Shown here one piece after another: positions 32,694-40,759 of a stretch of 64,000 nt of DNA; the first letter of the stretch is position 1, and each line of letters starts with the position of its first letter. The notes under the pieces were generated by a model. That model saw nothing but the letters and a program-made list of their open reading frames with translations, searched no databases and was not told the origin of the DNA. Origin of the DNA: an uncultured Faecalibacterium sp. GTDB lineage: Bacteria > Bacillota > Clostridia > Oscillospirales > Ruminococcaceae. Made by a program: the position numbers and the translations under genes. The stretch lies in contig CALWZK010000005.1 of assembly GCA_944386015.1 (NCBI GenBank), positions 1 through 64,000 on the forward strand, in the 5' to 3' direction.

Positions 32694-33737
32694 ATGGGCA
32701 TTGAATCCCGCTGGGGGTTCCGGGTGGGCAGCCTGCCCCAGGGACCCCTCAACAAAATCAGCGACGTTCCGGGGGTGACGGTGGGCCACTGCACCCTGGC
32801 CGACGGGGAGGTCCAGACCGGGGTCACCGCCCTGCTGCCCCATCCGGGGGACACCTTCCACGACAAGGTGATCGCGGCCTCCCATGTCATCAACGGCTTC
32901 GGCAAGACCATCGGCCTGGTGCAGATCGACGAGCTGGGCACCCTGGAGACCCCCATCCTGTTCACCAACACCCTCAGCGTGGGCACTGCTGCCACCGCCC
33001 TGGTCAAGTACATGCTGGACCGCTGCCCCGACATCTGCGAGACCACCGGCAGCGTCAACCCGGTGGTCTGCGAGTGCAACGACAGCGGCCTGAATGACAT
33101 CCGGGGCCTCCACGTCGCCGAGGCAGACGTCTTTGCCGCCCTGGCCGACTGCCGGGCCGACTTTGCCGAGGGGGCGGTGGGGGCCGGCCGGGGGATGCGG
33201 TGCCACGGCCTGAAAGGCGGCATCGGCTCTTCCTCCCGGGTGGTGGAGCTGGACGGCCAGGCCTACCACATGGGGGCCCTGGTGCTGTCCAACCACGCCC
33301 AGTTCGATGATCTGATCATCGCCGGGGTGCCGGTGGCCCAGCGGCTGGCCCAGGCTGCCCAGGTGGCGCCCCACGAGGACAAGGGCTCCATCATCACCAT
33401 CCTGGCCACCGACATTCCCCTGACCCACCATCAGCTGGAGCGGATCGCCCACCGGGCCATTGTGGGCCTGAGCCGCACCGGCTCCTACTGCGGCAACGGC
33501 AGCGGGGAAATCGTCATCGCCTTTTCCACCGGCAATCACATCCCCCACTACCCCCAGGCCGACCTGCTGCCCCTGCGGGCGGTGGCCGACACCAAAATCA
33601 ACCTGCTGTTCCGGGCTGTGGCTGAGTGTGTGGAGGAGAGCGTCCTCTCCTCCCTGCTCCACGCCGAAACCGTCACCGGCCGGGGCGGCCTCACCGTCCG
33701 CAGCCTGGCCGACCTGCTAACCACCCCCCAACCCTGA
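32694..33737 (+). CDS. DmpA-type P1 family aminopeptidase
   Basis: The 347-aa protein matches the P1/DmpA family of N-terminal nucleophile hydrolases: KISDVPGVTVGHCTL, NGFGKTIGLVQIDELGTLETPI, TNTLSVGTA, GAGRGMRCHGLKGGIGSSSR (self-cleavage before a Ser, residues about 166-181) and LSRTGSYCGNGSGEIVIAFST. These enzymes self-process into two chains and remove N-terminal residues from small peptides, some with D-residue or beta-peptide preference. AAGGAGG precedes the ATG at 32694. It runs into the nitroreductase gene after 15 bp. Confidence 0.9.
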   Translation: MGIESRWGFRVGSLPQGPLNKISDVPGVTVGHCTLADGEVQTGVTALLPHPGDTFHDKVIAASHVINGFGKTIGLVQIDELGTLETPILFTNTLSVGTAATALVKYMLDRCPDICETTGSVNPVVCECNDSGLNDIRGLHVAEADVFAALADCRADFAEGAVGAGRGMRCHGLKGGIGSSSRVVELDGQAYHMGALVLSNHAQFDDLIIAGVPVAQRLAQAAQVAPHEDKGSIITILATDIPLTHHQLERIAHRAIVGLSRTGSYCGNGSGEIVIAFSTGNHIPHYPQADLLPLRAVADTKINLLFRAVAECVEESVLSSLLHAETVTGRGGLTVRSLADLLTTPQP

Positions 33738-33752
33738 AAGGAGACTGCTGCA

Positions 33753-34328
33753 ATGGATCTCATGGAACTTCTCGCCACCCGCCGCACCTACCGCCGCTTC
33801 GCCCAGAAGCCGGTGCCCGCCGACGTCATCGCCGACATGGTGGAAGCTGTGCGGCTGTCCTCCTGCGGGGCCAACCGGCAGGCCGTCCGGCTGGTCATCG
33901 CCGCCAGCCCCGAAGTTGTGGCCCAAATTCAGCCCCTGGTAAAGTGGGCCGCCTATCTGCCCCCTGAACAGGGCACCCCCAAGCCGGAAGAACAGCCCAC
34001 CCTGTTTGTGGCAATGGTGCAGGACACCACCATCCCCGGGGACCTGGACACCGACACCGGCATCGCTCTGGCCAACCTGACCCTGGCCGCCTGGGCCAAG
34101 GGGGTGGGCAGCTGCATCATGGGCGCCATCGACCGGAACAAGCTGGCCCCCCTGCTGGGGCTGAAGGAGAGGGAAAAGCTCCACACCATGGTGGCCCTGG
34201 GCTACCCCGCCCACGGCTCCCGGATTGTCCCCCTGACCGCCGTCACCGGCGTCAAGTATTACCTGGACGAGAACCGGGATTACTGCGTGCCCAAGCGCAG
34301 CGCCGAGGAAATCGCCCGCTATCTGTAA
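33753..34328 (+). CDS. Nitroreductase family protein
   Basis: The 191-aa protein has the FMN-binding nitroreductase pattern: LLATRRTYRRFAQKPVP, SSCGANRQAVRLVI, GIALANLTLAAWAKGVGSCIMGAI, and LGYPAHG. It probably reduces quinones, nitro compounds or flavins with NAD(P)H; short members of this type are common in gut Firmicutes. AAAGGAG precedes the ATG. It follows the DmpA gene closely and ends at a strong terminator. Confidence 0.88.
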   Translation: MDLMELLATRRTYRRFAQKPVPADVIADMVEAVRLSSCGANRQAVRLVIAASPEVVAQIQPLVKWAAYLPPEQGTPKPEEQPTLFVAMVQDTTIPGDLDTDTGIALANLTLAAWAKGVGSCIMGAIDRNKLAPLLGLKEREKLHTMVALGYPAHGSRIVPLTAVTGVKYYLDENRDYCVPKRSAEEIARYL

Positions 34329-34336
34329 CCCCTTCT

Positions 34337-34363
34337 GCCCCCGCCCGGCGGCGGGGGCTTTTT
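34337..34363 (+). terminator. Rho-independent terminator
   Basis: GCCCCCGCC and GGCGGGGGC with TTTTTGC closes the peptidase-nitroreductase operon. Confidence 0.85.
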
Positions 34364-34469
34364 GCTGCCAAATGTTGGGCAAAGATTGTATATATGCGGC
34401 AGAAACTGTCGGTTTCCGTATAAGTTATCTCAAATTGGTTTCAATTTGCCTGTGTTTTATGCACAAGTC

Positions 34470-34498
34470 TTGACATTTGAATTTGTAAAAACTATACT
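34470..34498 (+). promoter_or_regulatory. Promoter of the amino-acid ABC transporter operon
   Basis: Perfect TTGACA (34470-34475), 17 bp, and TATACT (34493-34498). Confidence 0.8.
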
Positions 34499-34508
34499 AC
34501 TGGTTGTC

Positions 34509-34572
34509 GTCGGGATGGTTCCCGACTCAACGGCGCATCGTTTGTTTGCGATGCCGGGCGGGGTGCCCGCCC
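34509..34572 (+). promoter_or_regulatory. Structured leader with three consecutive hairpins
   Basis: GTCGGGA/TCCCGAC (34509-34526), GGC-CATCG/CGATG-CC (34532-34554) and GGGCGGG/CCCGCCC (34556-34572, then TTTG) lie between the promoter and the binding-protein gene. The last resembles a weak terminator. It matches no riboswitch class I recognise; an attenuation role is a guess. Confidence 0.45.
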
Positions 34573-34609
34573 TTTGACATAATCTGGTTTATCAATCAAG
34601 AGGAGTGTT

Positions 34610-35488
34610 ATGAATATGAAGAAGATTTCTCGCCGCAGCTTCCTGGTGGCTGCTGGTATTTCCGCCGCTCTGGCTCTGACTGCCTGCTCCAGCACCAGCT
34701 CTTCCACCGCTGCTTCCGCCGGCAGCTCCACCGCTGATTCTGCTGCTTCCGGCTCTGTCCAGGCCATCCAGTCCCTGGATGATCTGGCCGGCAAGACCGT
34801 GGGCGTCCAGCTGGGCACCACCGGCGACCTGCTGATGAGCGAGGAAGTGGGCGAAGGCGAGGACAAGCTGGGCATCGCCGGCGTGGAGCAGTACAACAAG
34901 GCCGCCGACGCCGTGCAGGCCCTGCTGACCAACAAGATCGACGCCGTGTGCATCGACGACCAGGTGGCCAAGAACTTTGTGGCTGCCAACCCCGATGAGC
35001 TGACCACCCTGGACACCGCTTTCGCCGAGGAGAGCTACGCCATCGCTGTCAGCAAGGACAACCCGGATCTGACCGAGGCTCTGAACGGCGCCATTGCCGA
35101 GCTGACCGCCGACGGCACCCTGGATGCCATCCTGGACAAGTACATCGCCAAGACCGAGGGCGCTGAGGGCTACACCACCCCCGAAGGCACCGAGTACCCC
35201 AACGGCACCCTGGTGATGGCCACCAACGCCACCTTTGATCCCTATGAGTACATCGAGAACGGTGAGATCGTGGGCATCGACGCCGAGTTTGCCAAGGCTC
35301 TGTGCGACAAGCTGGGCTATGACCTGCACATCGAGGATATGGAGTTCGACTCCATCATCGCGGCTGTCAACAGCGGCAAGGCCGACTTCGGCATGGCCGG
35401 CATGACCGTCACCCCCGAGCGTCAGGAGCAGATCGACTTCACCGATACCTACTGCACCGCCGCCCAGTCCATCATCGTGCTGAAGTAA
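34610..35488 (+). CDS. Polar amino-acid ABC substrate-binding lipoprotein, circularly permuted
   Basis: The 292-aa protein has a Tat-like leader (SRRSFL) and lipobox LTAC (Cys26), then a Ser-rich linker. The SBP_bac_3 motifs are in swapped order. SLDDLAGKTVGVQLGTTGD (55-73), AADAVQALLTNKIDAVCIDD (98-117) and FAEESYAIAVSKDNP (138-152), with the LTADGTLDAILDKYI helix (165-179), come first; they normally follow the N-terminal lobe. After a linker at 180-198, the usual mature N-terminus appears: GTLVMATNATFDPYEYI (199-215), IVGIDAEFAKALCDKLG (220-236), MEFDSIIAAVNSGKADFGMA (244-263) and MTVTPERQEQIDFTDTY (265-281). The protein ends in the hinge strand. Frame and leader are intact. Ligand unknown. 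Confidence 0.92.
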   Translation: MNMKKISRRSFLVAAGISAALALTACSSTSSSTAASAGSSTADSAASGSVQAIQSLDDLAGKTVGVQLGTTGDLLMSEEVGEGEDKLGIAGVEQYNKAADAVQALLTNKIDAVCIDDQVAKNFVAANPDELTTLDTAFAEESYAIAVSKDNPDLTEALNGAIAELTADGTLDAILDKYIAKTEGAEGYTTPEGTEYPNGTLVMATNATFDPYEYIENGEIVGIDAEFAKALCDKLGYDLHIEDMEFDSIIAAVNSGKADFGMAGMTVTPERQEQIDFTDTYCTAAQSIIVLK

Positions 35489-35509
35489 GCAGCCGGACGA
35501 TCTGCGGCT

Positions 35510-35608
35510 TAAAGAGAAAAAACTCTTTACAAACTGCGGTTTTTGTGGTTTTATAAGAGATGCAGAGGACAGAGCACAGGTGCGAATCCCGGCTCTGTCC
35601 CTTCTCTT
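35510..35608 (+). promoter_or_regulatory. Intercistronic hairpins between binding protein and permease
   Basis: TAAAGAG/CTCTTTA around six A (35510-35529) is followed by a long stem: AAGAGA/TCTCTT outside and GGACAGAGC/GCTCTGTCC inside (35555-35608). No U-tract follows, so mRNA stabilisation of the upstream gene is more likely than termination. Confidence 0.5.
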
Positions 35609-35681
35609 TATGTATATATGCATAAAAATTCAAAAAATATGCATATTCACCCCCTGTCCGCCCCGCCAAGGAGGGAAGTTC

Positions 35682-36392
35682 ATGGCATTTTTCCAAAACC
35701 TATGGGAGGAACTTTCCAGCGAGTTCGTCTCCACCTTCATCGAGGAGCAGCGCTACCTGCTCTTCCTGAACGGCCTGAAAACCACCCTGATCGTTGCCTT
35801 TGCGGCAGCGGCCCTGGGCGTGGTGCTGGGCTTTATCATCGCGTACATCCGTACCACCCATGACCAGACCGGCCACCTGCGCATCCTGAACGGCGTGTGC
35901 AAGCTGTATCTGACCGTCATCCGCGGCACCCCCACCATGATCCAGCTGCTGATCATGTACTTTGTCATCTTCGGCTCGGTGAACATCGGCAAGGTGCCGG
36001 TGGCCATCCTGGCCTTTGGCATCAACAGCGGCGCCTATGTGGCCGAGATCTTCCGCAGCGGCATCATGAGCCTGCCTCCGGGACAGATGGAGGCCGCCCG
36101 CAGCCTGGGCCTCAACTACACCCAGGCCACCTGGAAAATCATTCTGCCCCAGGCCGTCAAAAACGTTCTGCCCGCCCTGGGCAACGAGGTCATCGTCCTG
36201 CTGAAGGAGACCTCCATCAGCGGCTATATCGCATTGCAGGACCTGACCAAGGCCGGCGACATCGTCCGCAGCCGCACATACAGCACCTTCTTCCCCTACA
36301 TCTCGGTGGCTCTGATCTACCTGGTGATGGTGCTGTTCCTGGAGAAGCTGCTCAACCACATGGAAGGGAGGCTGGCCCGCAGTGACCGGTAA
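35682..36392 (+). CDS. Amino-acid ABC transporter permease (HisM/TcyB type)
   Basis: The 236-aa protein has five or so helices and the family landmarks [51 protein letters not shown] and the coupling loop [28 protein letters not shown] precedes the ATG at 35682, so the longer reading from 35580 is rejected. Its 3' end overlaps the ATPase gene by 11 bp. Confidence 0.92.
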   Translation: MAFFQNLWEELSSEFVSTFIEEQRYLLFLNGLKTTLIVAFAAAALGVVLGFIIAYIRTTHDQTGHLRILNGVCKLYLTVIRGTPTMIQLLIMYFVIFGSVNIGKVPVAILAFGINSGAYVAEIFRSGIMSLPPGQMEAARSLGLNYTQATWKIILPQAVKNVLPALGNEVIVLLKETSISGYIALQDLTKAGDIVRSRTYSTFFPYISVALIYLVMVLFLEKLLNHMEGRLARSDR

Positions 36393-37158
36393 ATCGACCG
36401 AAAAGATCATCGAAGTACGCGGCCTGAAAAAGACCTACGGCGGCGAGAAAAAGCGCGGCTACAAGGGCCTGACCCCCACCCTGGACGTGCTGAAGGGGAT
36501 CGACATTGACATCTACCGCGGCGACGTGGTCTGCCTGATCGGCCCTTCGGGCTGCGGCAAATCCACCTTCCTGCGGTGCCTCAATCACCTGGAAAAGCCC
36601 ACCGGCGGCACCATCAAGTTTGAGGGCACCGAGGTGACCGAGGCCCAGATCGACAAGATCCGCCAGAAGATGGGGATGGTGTTCCAGCACTTCAACCTGT
36701 TCCCCCACATGACGGTGAAGGAAAACCTCTGCATGGCCCCCACCCTGCTCAAGCTCAAGAGCAAGGAGGAAGCTGCACGCAAGGCCGACGAGCTGCTGGC
36801 CCGGGTGGGCCTGTCGGACAAGGCCGACGTCTACCCCAACAGCCTGTCGGGCGGCCAGCAGCAGCGGATTGCCATCGCCCGGGCCCTGGCCATGGACCCC
36901 GATGTAATCCTGTTTGACGAGCCCACCTCGGCCCTGGACCCCGAGATGGTGGGCGAGGTGCTGGCCCTGATGAAGGAGCTGGCCCACACCGGCATCACCA
37001 TGCTGGTGGTGACCCACGAGATGGGCTTTGCCCGGGAGGTGTCCAACCGGGTGATCTTCATCGACGAGGGCGTCATCCAGGAGGATGAGCCCCCCGAGGA
37101 GCTGTTCACCAACCCCAAGAACCCCCGGCTGAAAGCCTTCCTGTCCAAGATGCTGTAA
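36382..37158 (+). CDS. Amino-acid ABC transporter ATP-binding protein (GlnQ type)
   Basis: The 258-aa ATPase has Walker [10 protein letters not shown] near residue 54, the Q-loop [13 protein letters not shown], signature [15 protein letters not shown], Walker [13 protein letters not shown] and H-loop THEMGFA, typical of polar amino-acid importers. The start is a GTG at 36382 inside the permease gene. About 12 residues ([12 protein letters not shown] region) form an unusual basic insert in the A-loop area. Partner of the permuted binding protein. Confidence 0.92.
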   Translation: MTGKSTEKIIEVRGLKKTYGGEKKRGYKGLTPTLDVLKGIDIDIYRGDVVCLIGPSGCGKSTFLRCLNHLEKPTGGTIKFEGTEVTEAQIDKIRQKMGMVFQHFNLFPHMTVKENLCMAPTLLKLKSKEEAARKADELLARVGLSDKADVYPNSLSGGQQQRIAIARALAMDPDVILFDEPTSALDPEMVGEVLALMKELAHTGITMLVVTHEMGFAREVSNRVIFIDEGVIQEDEPPEELFTNPKNPRLKAFLSKML

Positions 37159-37167
37159 CAACCAACA

Positions 37168-37211
37168 AAGCCCGGCAGCGGGTGCCAAGTGCACCGTCTG
37201 CCGGGCTTTTT
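37168..37211 (+). terminator. Rho-independent terminator
   Basis: AAGCCCGGCAG and CTGCCGGGCTT with TTTTTG, with an inner GGTGC/GCACC stem. Confidence 0.9.
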
Positions 37212-37212
37212 G

Positions 37213-37320
37213 TCATTTCTTGTTCAGGAACCTGATGCAGAGCAGAACCACCGCCAGCATACAGACCACTGTGACTGCCACCATCAGAAGATTCACGATT
37301 ACCGCAACTGCCATCGCCAT
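37213..37320 (-). CDS. Tiny single-helix membrane peptide (35 aa)
   Basis: A 35-codon frame encodes a peptide that is almost all Val, Ala, Leu, Met and Ile with a basic end (IRFLNKK). It would span the membrane once. AAAGGAGG lies nine bases before its ATG and a good promoter lies at 37360-37389. Size and composition resemble type I toxin or small membrane stress peptides, but I recognise no family and see no clear antisense RNA gene. It sits between the dnaK terminator and a convergent terminator. Confidence 0.6.
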   Translation of the reverse strand: MAMAVAVIVNLLMVAVTVVCMLAVVLLCIRFLNKK

Positions 37321-37359
37321 AGCGTCCATCCTCCTTTATTCTGTCGAAAGCTTTCTTAC

Positions 37360-37389
37360 AGCATAGCACCCGGCTTTCTGCCCTGTCAA
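37360..37389 (-). promoter_or_regulatory. Promoter of the 35-aa peptide gene
   Basis: On the minus strand a perfect TTGACA (37389-37384), 18 bp, and TATGCT (37365-37360). The leader to the start codon is about 35 nt. Confidence 0.65.
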
Positions 37390-37427
37390 GGGCGGAACCT
37401 TCCAAAGATGGCCCCCGGTTTTTCAGC

Positions 37428-37462
37428 AAAAAAACGGCAGCCGGTGTTTTCCACAGGCTGCC
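37428..37462 (-). terminator. dnaK terminator
   Basis: On the minus strand CGGCAGCC pairs with GGCTGCCG and is followed by TTTTTTTGC. Confidence 0.85.
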
Positions 37463-37479
37463 GGGGAATGGTTGAAATT

Positions 37480-39297
37480 TTACAGGGTGCTGTTCTCGCT
37501 GGTGTCGCTGCCGTTCTGCTGGGTGTAAAGGACCATCAGATGGCTGGCACTGGCCTCCAGGTTTTCCTTGGCCTGGCGGAGGGCGGACTCCTCGGCGTCG
37601 TTCATCTTCTCGGGGTGATCCTTGCGGATGCTCTTGCGCAGGGCGGCCAGGTCGGCCTTGATCCGGTTCTTTTCCTCCTTGTCGATCTCCTTCTTGCACT
37701 TGGAGAGGGCCTCATCCACCTTATAGGCCAGGATCTCGGCCTGGTTGTGGAGCTCCAGACGGCCGTTCCGGCGGCTGTCCTCTGCCTCGTAGGCGGCGGC
37801 GTCCGCCATGGCCCGCTGGATTTCGCTCTCGGACAGGTTGGTGGAACCGGTGATGGTGATGTTCTGCTCCCGGCCGGTGCCCAGGTCCTTGGCGGAAACC
37901 TTCACCACGCCGTTGACGTCGATGTCAAAGGTGACCTCGATCTGGGGCTTGGAGGAGAAGCCGGCCCGGATGCCCCCCAGCTTGAACTTGCCCAGGGACT
38001 TGTTGTCCCGGGCGAAGCGGCGCTCGCCCTGGAGGACGTTGATTTCCACCGAGGTCTGCATGGGCCGGGCGGTGGTGAAAATCTGGCTCTTGCGGGTGGG
38101 GATCATGCTGTTGCGGGTAATCAGGGGGGTGGCGATGCCTCCCAGGGTCTCGATGGACAGGGTCAGGGGGGTGACGTCCATCAGCACCAGCCCCTGGGCC
38201 GCTGCGCCGGTGGCGCCGGCCAGCTTGCCGCCGCCCTGGAGCAGGCCGCCCTGGATGGCGGCGCCCATGGCCACGCACTCGTCGGGGTTCAGGGTGTGGC
38301 TGGGCTCCTTGCCCAGCAGCTCCTTCACCTGGCGGGCCACCGCCGGCATCCGGGTACTGCCGCCCACCAGCAGCACCCGCCCCAGCTCACTGGGGGACAG
38401 GCCTGCATCCCGCAGGGCGTTGTTCACCGGCTCGATGGTGCGGGCCAGCAGGTCGCTGGTCATCATCTCAAACTGGGGCCGGGTCAGGGTGGCATTCAGA
38501 TGATGGGGGCCATCCTTGCCCACCGCGATGAAAGGCAGGTTGATCTGGGCCGAGGGGGCGCTGGACAGCTCTTTCTTGGCCTTCTCAGCTTCTTCCTTCA
38601 GGCGGCCCATGGCGGCAGGGTCTTTGGTCAGGTCGATCCGGTCGGTCCGCTTGAACTCCTGCACCAGCCAGTCCACAATCCGGGCGTCGAAGTCGTCGCC
38701 GCCCAGACGGGTGTCGCCGCCGGTGGCCAGCACCGTGAAGGTGCCGTCCTCGATCTCGATGATGGAGACATCAAAGGTGCCGCCGCCCAGGTCGTAGACC
38801 AGGATTTTCTGGGGCGCCTCGTTGTCCAGGCCATAGGCCACCGCAGCCGCGGTGGGCTCGTTGATGATCCGCAGCACATGGAGGCCGGCGATCCGGCCGG
38901 CGTCCTGGGTAGCCTTGCGCTGGCTGTCGTCAAAGTAGGCGGGGACGGTGATCACCGCTTCGGTGACCTTCTCCCCCAGATAGCTCTCGGCGTCCCGCCG
39001 GAGCTTGGACAGAATCATGGCGCTGATCTCCTGGGGGGTCAGATCCTTGCCGTCGATCCGCACCCGGTAATCGGTGCCCATCCGGCGCTTGATGCTGGAA
39101 ATGGTCCGGCCGGCATTGGTGGCCAGCTGGCGCTTGGCCGCCCCGCCCACCAGGCGCTCTCCGTCTTTGGTGAATGCTACCACCGAGGGGGTGGTGCGCT
39201 CCCCTTCGGCATTGGTGATGACCACCGGCTTGCCGCCTTCCACCACCGCCACGCAGGAGTTGGTGGTGCCCAGGTCAATCCCGATCACTTTGCCCAT
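37480..39297 (-). CDS. dnaK: Hsp70 chaperone DnaK
   Basis: The 605-aa protein has the full Hsp70 layout: [13 protein letters not shown] (phosphate 1), [41 protein letters not shown] (phosphate 2), [11 protein letters not shown], then the substrate domain ([13 protein letters not shown] ... LGKFKLGGI) and a helical lid ending in a short acidic tail. The hrcA, grpE and dnaJ genes are not adjacent, and no CIRCE element (TTAGCACTC-N9-GAGTGCTAA) is visible upstream. A -10 TACAAT lies about 60 bp upstream. An SseB/Sel1 gene precedes it by 87 bp on the same strand. Confidence 0.96.
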   Translation of the reverse strand: MGKVIGIDLGTTNSCVAVVEGGKPVVITNAEGERTTPSVVAFTKDGERLVGGAAKRQLATNAGRTISSIKRRMGTDYRVRIDGKDLTPQEISAMILSKLRRDAESYLGEKVTEAVITVPAYFDDSQRKATQDAGRIAGLHVLRIINEPTAAAVAYGLDNEAPQKILVYDLGGGTFDVSIIEIEDGTFTVLATGGDTRLGGDDFDARIVDWLVQEFKRTDRIDLTKDPAAMGRLKEEAEKAKKELSSAPSAQINLPFIAVGKDGPHHLNATLTRPQFEMMTSDLLARTIEPVNNALRDAGLSPSELGRVLLVGGSTRMPAVARQVKELLGKEPSHTLNPDECVAMGAAIQGGLLQGGGKLAGATGAAAQGLVLMDVTPLTLSIETLGGIATPLITRNSMIPTRKSQIFTTARPMQTSVEINVLQGERRFARDNKSLGKFKLGGIRAGFSSKPQIEVTFDIDVNGVVKVSAKDLGTGREQNITITGSTNLSESEIQRAMADAAAYEAEDSRRNGRLELHNQAEILAYKVDEALSKCKKEIDKEEKNRIKADLAALRKSIRKDHPEKMNDAEESALRQAKENLEASASHLMVLYTQQNGSDTSENSTL

Positions 39298-39384
39298 ATG
39301 TGAATCCTCTTTTCCTTGCAGTCCCGGGACGAAGCTGCCGTCCCCTCTTGTTCCCCTATTGTAGCGCAGGATTGTGGCTGTTTT

Positions 39385-40545
39385 TCAGCTTAAATGTAAA
39401 GATTCTATGTTCATCACCTGCTCCTCCAGCTGCTGCATCATTTCCTGCAGGCCAGCTGTACCGGCGTAGGTTTCCCGGATGTAGCTGCGCATCTCATGGA
39501 TGGCGGTGTGGAGCTCCCGCTCCACTGCCTCGTCCTGTTCCTCCCCGGCCAGGATGGACAGGCCGTGGATGGCCTCGGCCAGCAGCCGGGCCATCTGGTC
39601 CGGGTCGGTGCCCCGGGCCTCGGTCTGGGCCATCCGCAGGCAGACCACCGGCCAGCTGGTAATGTCCATCTCCATTTCGGCCATCGACCGGGCCTTCCGG
39701 TAGGCCATCAGGGCCCTGCCCGGGTCTCCGGGGGTGCGGGCGGTGCCGGCGCCGTACCGGTCCCCCAGGGCGATCTGGGCCAGCACATCCCCCTGGGCCG
39801 CCGCCTTTTTCCAGAGGCTCAGGGCTTTCCGCCGGTCCCGGGGGATGCCATGGCCTGCGTCGTAGCAGTCGGCCAGCCGGCGGATGCCCTCGGGGTAGTT
39901 GGCGGCGGCAGCCGCTGCAAACAGGGGCTCTGCCTCCTCCCATCTGCCCTGATAAGCCAGCAGCCGGCCCTGGCGGGTCTCGGCCTCGCCGGGGGTGTCA
40001 TCGGTGCCCCCGGCATACAGCAGCCCCCGCAGGATGCTTTTGTCCAGGGCGGCGGAGCGGCCCCAGGGGTTAACCACCAGGCCGGTGAGGTCCTCGCGGC
40101 CCAGGGTCTCCTCCATCACCTGCTGGAGGGGCAGCTGGGCCATGGGCAGCCCCAGGGTGGCGGGGTTGCCGTCCGCCTCCTCGGGACTGGTAAAGACGGG
40201 CAGCATCTTCTGCCCCTTGGGGGTGGTGAGCACCCAATAGGCCAGCCCCTTGGATTTCTCGGGGGGGATGGGGTCCTGGGCCCAGCTGAACTGGCCCCGG
40301 GGCCCGCCGGGGGACAGCTGCACCGGCACCAGCACCTGGGTCTGGACTTCCAGGGCATAGTTCAGCCCCTTGATGAGGGCCCAGAACCGGTTTTCCCGCT
40401 GGCTGTCATCGGCCTGGTACAGCCGCTGGATGGCCAGCTCCACCGCCGGGCAGCCGGTGTACACCGGGCTGTACCGCAGGGCCCCCGACTCCTTTTTCTG
40501 CTTTTTCACCGGGCGGTACCGGATACGCTTTCTCCCGCTTGCCAT
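39385..40545 (-). CDS. SseB-domain and Sel1-repeat protein
   Basis: The 386-aa protein starts with a basic stretch (RKRIRYRPVKKQKK). Residues about 30-160 look like an SseB N-terminal domain (AIQRLYQADDSQRENRFWALIKGLNYALEV ... LPVFTSPEEA). Residues about 200-300 carry Sel1-like repeats (NYPEGIRRLADCYDAGHGIPRD-type and DVLAQIALGDRYGAGTARTPGD-type). The C-terminus is helical. Sel1 repeats scaffold protein contacts. AGGAGG precedes the ATG at 40545; the longer reading to 40725 is rejected. Close upstream of dnaK, so an accessory role in protein quality control is possible but unproven. Confidence 0.7.
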   Translation of the reverse strand: MASGRKRIRYRPVKKQKKESGALRYSPVYTGCPAVELAIQRLYQADDSQRENRFWALIKGLNYALEVQTQVLVPVQLSPGGPRGQFSWAQDPIPPEKSKGLAYWVLTTPKGQKMLPVFTSPEEADGNPATLGLPMAQLPLQQVMEETLGREDLTGLVVNPWGRSAALDKSILRGLLYAGGTDDTPGEAETRQGRLLAYQGRWEEAEPLFAAAAAANYPEGIRRLADCYDAGHGIPRDRRKALSLWKKAAAQGDVLAQIALGDRYGAGTARTPGDPGRALMAYRKARSMAEMEMDITSWPVVCLRMAQTEARGTDPDQMARLLAEAIHGLSILAGEEQDEAVERELHTAIHEMRSYIRETYAGTAGLQEMMQQLEEQVMNIESLHLS

Positions 40546-40695
40546 GGAATTCCTCCTGCCTGTCCTTCTTTGCATTTGCTTTAGTATAGCAGGATTTTCC
40601 GGTTTCGACAACCTGTCTCCACAGGCGGGCCGCCGCTGCCGTCTGTTTTGCCGAAAATGCTCCGCTGTGTCTGGTAATTCGGCCCGGTGCGCGGT

Positions 40696-40701
40696 ATAAT
40701 G
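40696..40701 (+). promoter_or_regulatory. -10 box of the ABC exporter operon
   Basis: TATAAT at 40696-40701, divergent from the SseB/Sel1 gene. The -35 is poor. The GGGGGC following it is unlikely to be the ribosome site because AAAGGAG occurs further down at 40743. Confidence 0.45.
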
Positions 40702-40759
40702 GGGGCGCTGAATGAACAACTTCACTGGGAAAAAGCGCCGGGAAAGGAGCGTTTTTCAT

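Noticed and set aside
35575..35600. tRNA-like 3' half (GGTGCGAATCCC inside a stem)
   Set aside because: The T-stem does not pair properly and there is no D arm or anticodon arm upstream; it is better read as an mRNA stem-loop between transporter genes.
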